Positions 59,520 through 64,000 of a stretch of DNA of 64,000 nucleotides are shown here, in pieces. The notes below the pieces were generated by a model. That model ran no database searches and was not told the origin of the DNA. It worked only from the letters and a program-made list of their open reading frames with translations. The DNA is from Paramoeba atlantica (Eukaryota > Discosea): assembly GCA_977017575.1 (NCBI GenBank), contig CDRNVI010000051.1, forward strand, positions 332,516-396,515, written 5' to 3'. Every line of letters starts with the position of its first letter. Within the stretch, counting starts at the first letter, position 1. A program made the translations under genes and the position numbers.

Positions 59520-59735
59520 CGTATAACTTGGCCAATTTTGGAGGCACTACATTCCAGCGTGGAAGAAAAACATGATACACTTTGTAAAGCGCTTCCGAGT
59601 TTGTGAATGGAACTTGAGGAAGCTAAGCATGAACGCGTATGTAAGACCCCTAAACTTGATGGCGTCACGCGCTGGATAGCAGATAAATTCATATATATTG
59701 AGAGGGCTGAAACTAGAGATTTACGATCCCGGCTG
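59520..59735 (+). pseudogene. hAT-like transposase relic, middle part
   Basis: Plus-strand frames give SSVEEKHDTLCKALPSL and, at 59,607 onward, KHERVCKTPKLDGVTRWIAD then KFIYIERAE. These align with YEKHRQLLAQGPKLISAL and VETPKLGGVTRWCQDKF of the complete transposase at 50,611. A stop interrupts the frame. The relic ends at a GATCCCGGCTGATCCCGGCC block; the C-terminal continuation lies at 62,135 in the same orientation. Confidence 0.6.
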
Positions 59736-62130
59736 ATCCCGGCCGATCCCACCGGTCCTGGTGGAATTTACGTGGAAGAAAAGACTTGGTGAAAACGCGA
59801 GTTCTAGAAATTCGACGAAAGAAAGAGCGACCATTTTTTTAAGGGAACCCATTCTATTGTTAAAAATCAAAAACAATGTGCATATGAAGGTAGGAGAAAC
59901 CAAACAAACAATTGCTATTAAATAGAAAGCCCCTTGTAATATTTTTGCTTTTCCTCTTTCGCTCTTTTTGACCTGAGTGCAAATCTCTGCTGCGTGTATT
60001 CTTTGCCGCCTGATTCTTTTGCTTTAGCTGAGCGTTTGTTGATTTTAAGTACGTCCTCTGTGACTTTGACCCCTGCGCAGAACATTTTCCTATCCGGCTA
60101 ACGCCTTTTTGGTAACGCCTTTTGAGGGGTTGAAGAAGTTCATCCAATTGGTAAAACCTCTGACGACCAAGAAAAGTTCCGCAATGCAGTTGTTATTGTT
60201 CGAACAAATATTGAACGACATAAAGGGGGGTACGTCTATCGCTGGCAAACTAATAAAATCATCTGTTGTTGGCATTTAATTAATTTAAAATTAATAATTT
60301 TCGCTTTGCCCCATAGCCACGTACGATGGAGAAACTCCTGGAATTTGGGAAGGTCGAAATAGAAAAGCGATTTGTCAATTCTGGTATTGTTGAGCCAGAT
60401 GGTGATGACGATAGCGCAGATGAACTTGTAGACGACGAGGAATGGTGTGACAACAACAATGAACTTCTTAAAGTTGTTATTATTTTTGATGTTAAGTACG
60501 TAATACAGGCATCGTGGGAAATACTCTAGGGGTCCCGGGAGAGAGCCTACTCTTGAAAGACATTTCAGGAGAAGCAACCCCCATCACCGACTGGGACGGG
60601 CTGGACCATGCGCAACGAGTCGCAGTCAGCTTATTCCTACCCCCCTTTTCCCCATGGCCTGGCGACGGGACCGCACTCAGTGTGTGCGATGGGACCATCA
60701 CGGCATGGTTTCGGCCCCAGGTTTGAACGCGGCACATGATATCCCTGCGGGTCTCAACGAGATTCTGGGAATACCTCGGATCATGACCGGGGCTTGGGAG
60801 CCCCGTCAATACGAGGAAGGGCTCCTGTAGTGTTTCCTCCCTACGGAAACCCTGGTGAGCGAAACGGGTTGGACTACCCGAGTAGTTCAATGTAACCTCC
60901 GCCGAGGCTGCATCGAGGCCAACCCACGCCCTCGATCCAAGCCGAGGCGAGCTTTAGGAGACACCCTAAGTGTCCAAACCCCCGGGGCGGTAACCCCTAC
61001 CCCGGGTAGGGAAGGCACCATTCTGGAAGGGATAGCGGCAGTGACCTCACCCCATAGCTCCTCTCCCGCCTCCATACCCCCATCTCGTAGGGGCGGACCC
61101 TCCCGACAAGGCCCCCCACATCACGCCCCCAAACACCCAATGCACGGTAACAGATCAAGGCGACATCACCCCCTCCCCGGACAGCCTGGCACAGCTCCTT
61201 GAAAGGGGGTCGCTGCGCACTCTTTACGCAGTCCAATGCCCCGCTTGGAAGGACTACAACAAGTCGGTGTGCAGCAACTTCTTGGGGAAGTCGCACGATG
61301 GAAAGATCAACATCGCCTGGGATCTTCTTCTAGGTGTCAAACGGTTCTTGTTTAGAGGGGTCGGAAACCTTAGCCCCCCCCCCTCACCAACAGCTACCAC
61401 CGATCCGTTATCAAGAGGGTTGTAAAGCTGATTCGGGCGGGGGCTTTCTCGAGGGCGGCCAAAATCTTGGAAGCCCCCCTCGATCCGCCGGCAAACCCGG
61501 CTACAGCGGGGGAACAGGTGAAACGTCTCCACCCTACGGGAGGTCCTTATAACACCCCCAAGTTCGTCTATGACAAGGAAAGTCATGGACCCCTCCCGTC
61601 GGCGGCAGATGTTGCCCGGAAAGCCGCAAGCCTGGCGCCGCTCAGAGCGCCAGGCCCGTCTGGGTGGACTAAGGAACTCCTGGTCCCCATCCTGGTGGAG
61701 GATGACCCGAGGGACGTGGTCACTTGGATCATCCAAGGGATCCTCACTAACTACCTCCCTCCCACGATACCTTTGGAATGAGACAAAAGAACTACAAGTG
61801 TAGCGCCCAAGTCACAGAGAGCGAAAGTTATCACGCACACATAAAAATGTATTTGTAAGATAACTGAACGAAAAGGAGATAAATAAAGGACGATAATTGA
61901 ATGAAAAAGATAGACAGATAGTAGAGCCTTAGAAAACAAAATGGATAATTAGGGGACGGTTAATTACGGGATACTTTGGACCTGATGGGGGTGTCCCTTA
62001 ATTAACCCGTCCCGTAATAAAGCCACGCACTATAATAGAAAAAAGGGTCACCAAACAAGAAGTAAAAAATACAGTATCATAAGAAGCTACTCAAGCGCCG
62101 ATCCCGACCGATCCCACCCGATCCCATCTG
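59736..62130. other. Insertion splitting the hAT relic; contains LINE fragment
   Basis: A stretch of about 2.4 kb between the two collinear hAT fragments. It is bounded by similar GATCCC-rich blocks (59,725-59,755 and 62,098-62,127) in direct orientation. It holds AT-rich sequence (59,800-60,480), a GC-rich LINE-like part (60,500-61,790) and a palindrome with GGACGGTTAATTACGGGA and ATTAACCCGTCCCGTAAT at 61,955-62,022. Confidence 0.45.
61150..61790 (+). pseudogene. Non-LTR retrotransposon (LINE) reverse-transcriptase N-terminal fragment
   Basis: Broken plus-strand frames give KRVVKLIRAGAFSRAAKILE, then EQVKRLHPTGG, then PLRAPGPSGWTKELLVPILV. This matches the region just upstream of the RT core in many LINE polyproteins (an A-x-x-L-x-x-G-x-x-S-R-A-x-x-x-L segment followed by A-P-G-P-S/D-G-W-T-x-E-L-L). 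A frameshift lies near 61,430 and the palm domain is missing. Preceding GC-rich sequence from about 60,500 probably belongs to the same element. Confidence 0.55.
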
Positions 62131-62134
62131 ATAA

Positions 62135-62880
62135 GTGACAGGATCCTCCAGGTTTCAGCCCTCTGAGTATATTCCAACAGAATTGCCAATAATTGCTAAA
62201 TTTGTAACCCACATAGTTAGCAAACCTGCACGCATTCCTCCCGCGCCCATATGCTCATGCTATGACATTTTCAAAGTTCCTGGCGCAGTTGACGCAATTA
62301 TGTCTGAGAGGAAAGCTTTTTTAAAGCGATTGGAACCTCTGCGTACTTCCCTAAATCTCTTTTTTGACGAGAACAACGTCGCCATTGCGACGCGTGTTGA
62401 AAGCACACTTAGTATGCTTCGTAAGGAAGGGCTTTCAAATCCTCCACTCGCCGCTGATCTCCAGCACCACGAGAGTCGTCTCAACAAAAATCACGCAACT
62501 TCGTTTTGGAAGGACGTTCGTTGGCTAAGCCCTACATTCATCATATCGACGGCACGAACGCAAAATTATGCGCCGATCACTTGCGCTCGAGCAAACGATC
62601 TTCTAAAGAATAATGTGCTCATGTTTCACTGCACAGAGGCGGCATGGGAAACTTATGTGACACACGGAAATTACAAGTGGCCTGGAGGAGCTTGTACGGA
62701 CATTGAATGGTGGGAGAAAGTAGGGCGCTATGATTTTCCGGAAATTAAGGCATTTTTTTTAAAGTTTTTTTGCTCCTCTAAAATTTGCAGTTTTTCCCAA
62801 ATTTGCTTATTTTTTCGTTTTCTCCATTTCGTCTCAGTTTTATGCCGCGAAAGCGATCCCGTTCTATGCAGAACAAAGGA
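62135..62880 (+). pseudogene. hAT-like transposase relic, C-terminal part
   Basis: The frame from 62,135 gives HHESRLNKNHATSFWKDVRW, ITCARANDLL, a TEAAWETYVTH block and DIEWWEKVGRYDFPEIK. These align one after another with YHKTRLQKNHNMRFWNDVLW, ISVARANNVF, SSDEWEKYLAC and EYEWWCGPGCEMFPAIY of the complete transposase. After FPEIK a T-rich insertion of about 90 bases interrupts. Another frame then shows FYAAKAIPFYAEQ, which could be the continuation. The dimerisation domain is missing. The frame then runs by chance into a Tc1/mariner fragment. Confidence 0.6.
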
Positions 62881-62899
62881 TCTCTGTCCGATAGATCTC

Positions 62900-63235
62900 G
62901 TTGTTTTGGACTATCCCCCAAAATCCCCAGATCTTAACCCCATTGAAAACAATTGGGAAATTATGGATGCCTTTATTAAAAATGGTACAAATCCAGAAAA
63001 TACATGCATTGGGTCGAAAAACGGTGGTATGCCAAATATTTCCAAAATCGGACAAAATACAAGACCTGTAGGGGGGGGTAAAAGACGCTGATCACCACTG
63101 TAGGACTGAACTCTTGTTTTCTATTGAAAGAGCGGTTGATTACATTAAAACAGATGGTCATGACATGCTCATTAACACTTTAAACAACATGCCGCGGCGT
63201 TTCGACATAGTAGTAGAAAAAAAGAAGAAAGTTGT
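62900..63235 (+). pseudogene. Tc1/mariner transposase C-terminal fragment
   Basis: VVLDYPPKSPDLNPIENNWE at about 62,900-62,960 is the signature around the last catalytic Asp of Tc1/mariner enzymes (usual form: D-W-P-x-x-S-P-D-L-N-P-I-E-x-x-W). In another frame, 63,117-63,232 gives AVDYIKTDGHDMLINTLNNM followed by PRRFDIVVE, matching the C-terminal L-I-x-S-M-P-R-R block. A frameshift and a stop separate them and the N-terminal half is absent. A G-run precedes CTGATCACCACTGTA at 63,090-63,104, which may be a degraded TIR. Confidence 0.65.
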
Positions 63236-63419
63236 AATTATTAGTCGTCTAAAACCTTTCTCACAATTTTTGCATTTTGTCGTTTTTTTTGTTGAACATC
63301 CCCCTATACCCCGGGAAACTGCCTTTTCTAAAACATAGAACTCTGCGAGAGCTCTCGAATGCGCTATCATTTTCCAAAATTGGAAAGGTTTTGCAATTTT
63401 TAGACCCCCCGTAGCATCT

Positions 63420-63878
63420 GATTTACCCCCCTGTATGTATCTACAAAGGAAAATGTCGAACCCAGCCACATTTCTCCTGGCCATTGAAGTAGGTGCCAGG
63501 GGAAAGCTCAACAGCTCAACTCGAGCACTGAACTCCCTTTTTGGTGGAAACAAGGCCACCGCCTCGCGATGTCGGCAGCATATGGTAACAAGAGCCCTTA
63601 GTGGGAGTTTCAAAATTTTTAATAATCGCGACATTGAGCAGTGGAGTGAGGGCACGTGCTGGTGAAGAGTTTTAAAAACCTAGGAGAAACTCGCTTTGTG
63701 CGAGGATTGCGTGCTAGTCATGCATCTTCTAGGTATTAATCTCTGCAGTTAAACTGCATGAATATCAAAAATTGTCTCATTTAAGCGAAGACCAAATCGT
63801 GAAGGGGTTTTGTAGACGACGAAAGCAAAGGTAAACGTCAAGACCTTTACTCGTTATTCTCAAGAAATAATATTATTA
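63420..63878. other. Short ORF and AT-rich sequence, unrecognised
   Basis: The plus-strand frame 63,435-63,665 (76 codons) includes LLAIEVGARGKLNSSTRALN, vaguely like the end of some retroelement polyproteins (E-V-G-x-x-G). It is too short to assign. Confidence 0.25.
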
Positions 63879-64000
63879 GTGTCTCAATCTCACTGTATTC
63901 GTTGGCTTAATACAGGAGGAACCGTCAATTTAATGCAAAAAGATGAGACTTGTACGTAAGATGAGTAATAAGGTTGTTTTGTCAGACATCCAACTCTTTT
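63879..64000. repeat. Dispersed repeat; uninterrupted paralogue of the Harbinger target
   Basis: TATTCGTTGGCTTAATACAG then GAGGAACCGTCAATTTAATG then CAAAAAGATGAGACTTGTAC runs without interruption here. The same sequence is split at 44,265-44,317 / 47,127-47,160 by the Harbinger-like element. CAGACATCCAACTC at 63,982 also recurs at about 47,250. The repeat runs off the window. Confidence 0.75.

Overview
This looks like nuclear DNA of a unicellular eukaryote with intron-poor genes and many transposons. The recognisable genes are eukaryotic and each reads as one uninterrupted frame: a Bud32/PRPK kinase, ribosomal proteins eS10 and eL36, glutamine:fructose-6-phosphate amidotransferase (GFAT), exportin-1/CRM1, mitochondrial pyruvate dehydrogenase E1-beta, a CorA-type Mg2+ transporter, an RMI1-like protein and several leucine-rich-repeat (LRR) proteins. 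All of them lie on the minus strand, like a directional gene cluster. That, together with the LRR style (a ~23-residue repeat with an invariant 'LP' step, as known from kinetoplastids), suggests a euglenozoan/kinetoplastid-like protist. The assignment is an inference; dinoflagellate-type lineages also have unidirectional arrays.

Layout. 1-800: short palindromic repeats. 800-5.3 kb: Bud32, eS10, GFAT. 4,767-31,585: a 13.4-kb segment present twice in direct tandem (copy A 4,767-18,172; copy B 18,171-31,585). Each copy holds a 634-aa LRR gene, a nested inverted-repeat transposon carrying a truncated hAT-like ORF, a reverse-transcriptase relic between long direct repeats, and a 250-aa LRR gene. 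The breakpoints lie inside GFAT and inside the last codons of XPO1, so both end genes remain whole. The central junction creates an in-frame GFAT-XPO1 chimeric ORF of 208 codons. The copies differ visibly only by a 9-bp repeat-unit gain. 31.5-36.5 kb: XPO1 and PDH E1-beta. 36.5-44.2 kb: transposon graveyard (pogo-type fragments, a Ulp1-like protease with one in-frame stop, a DIRS/VIPER-like RT relic, C/G-run palindromes). 44.3-47.1 kb: an apparently complete PIF/Harbinger-like element whose uninterrupted target paralogue sits at the right edge of the window. 48-49.3 kb: a third LRR gene. 50.2-53.2 kb: a complete hAT-like element with 32-bp terminal inverted repeats (TIRs) and a 6-bp target duplication. 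54.4-59.4 kb: CorA, eL36, RMI1-like and a small basic protein. 59.5-64 kb: a hAT relic split by an insertion, plus LINE and Tc1/mariner relics.

The cellular genes are mainly housekeeping (tRNA modification, translation, hexosamine synthesis, nuclear export, pyruvate oxidation, Mg2+ transport, DNA repair) and do not form one pathway. The unusual content is the recent tandem duplication with its fusion ORF and the layered set of DNA transposons with their short derivatives.
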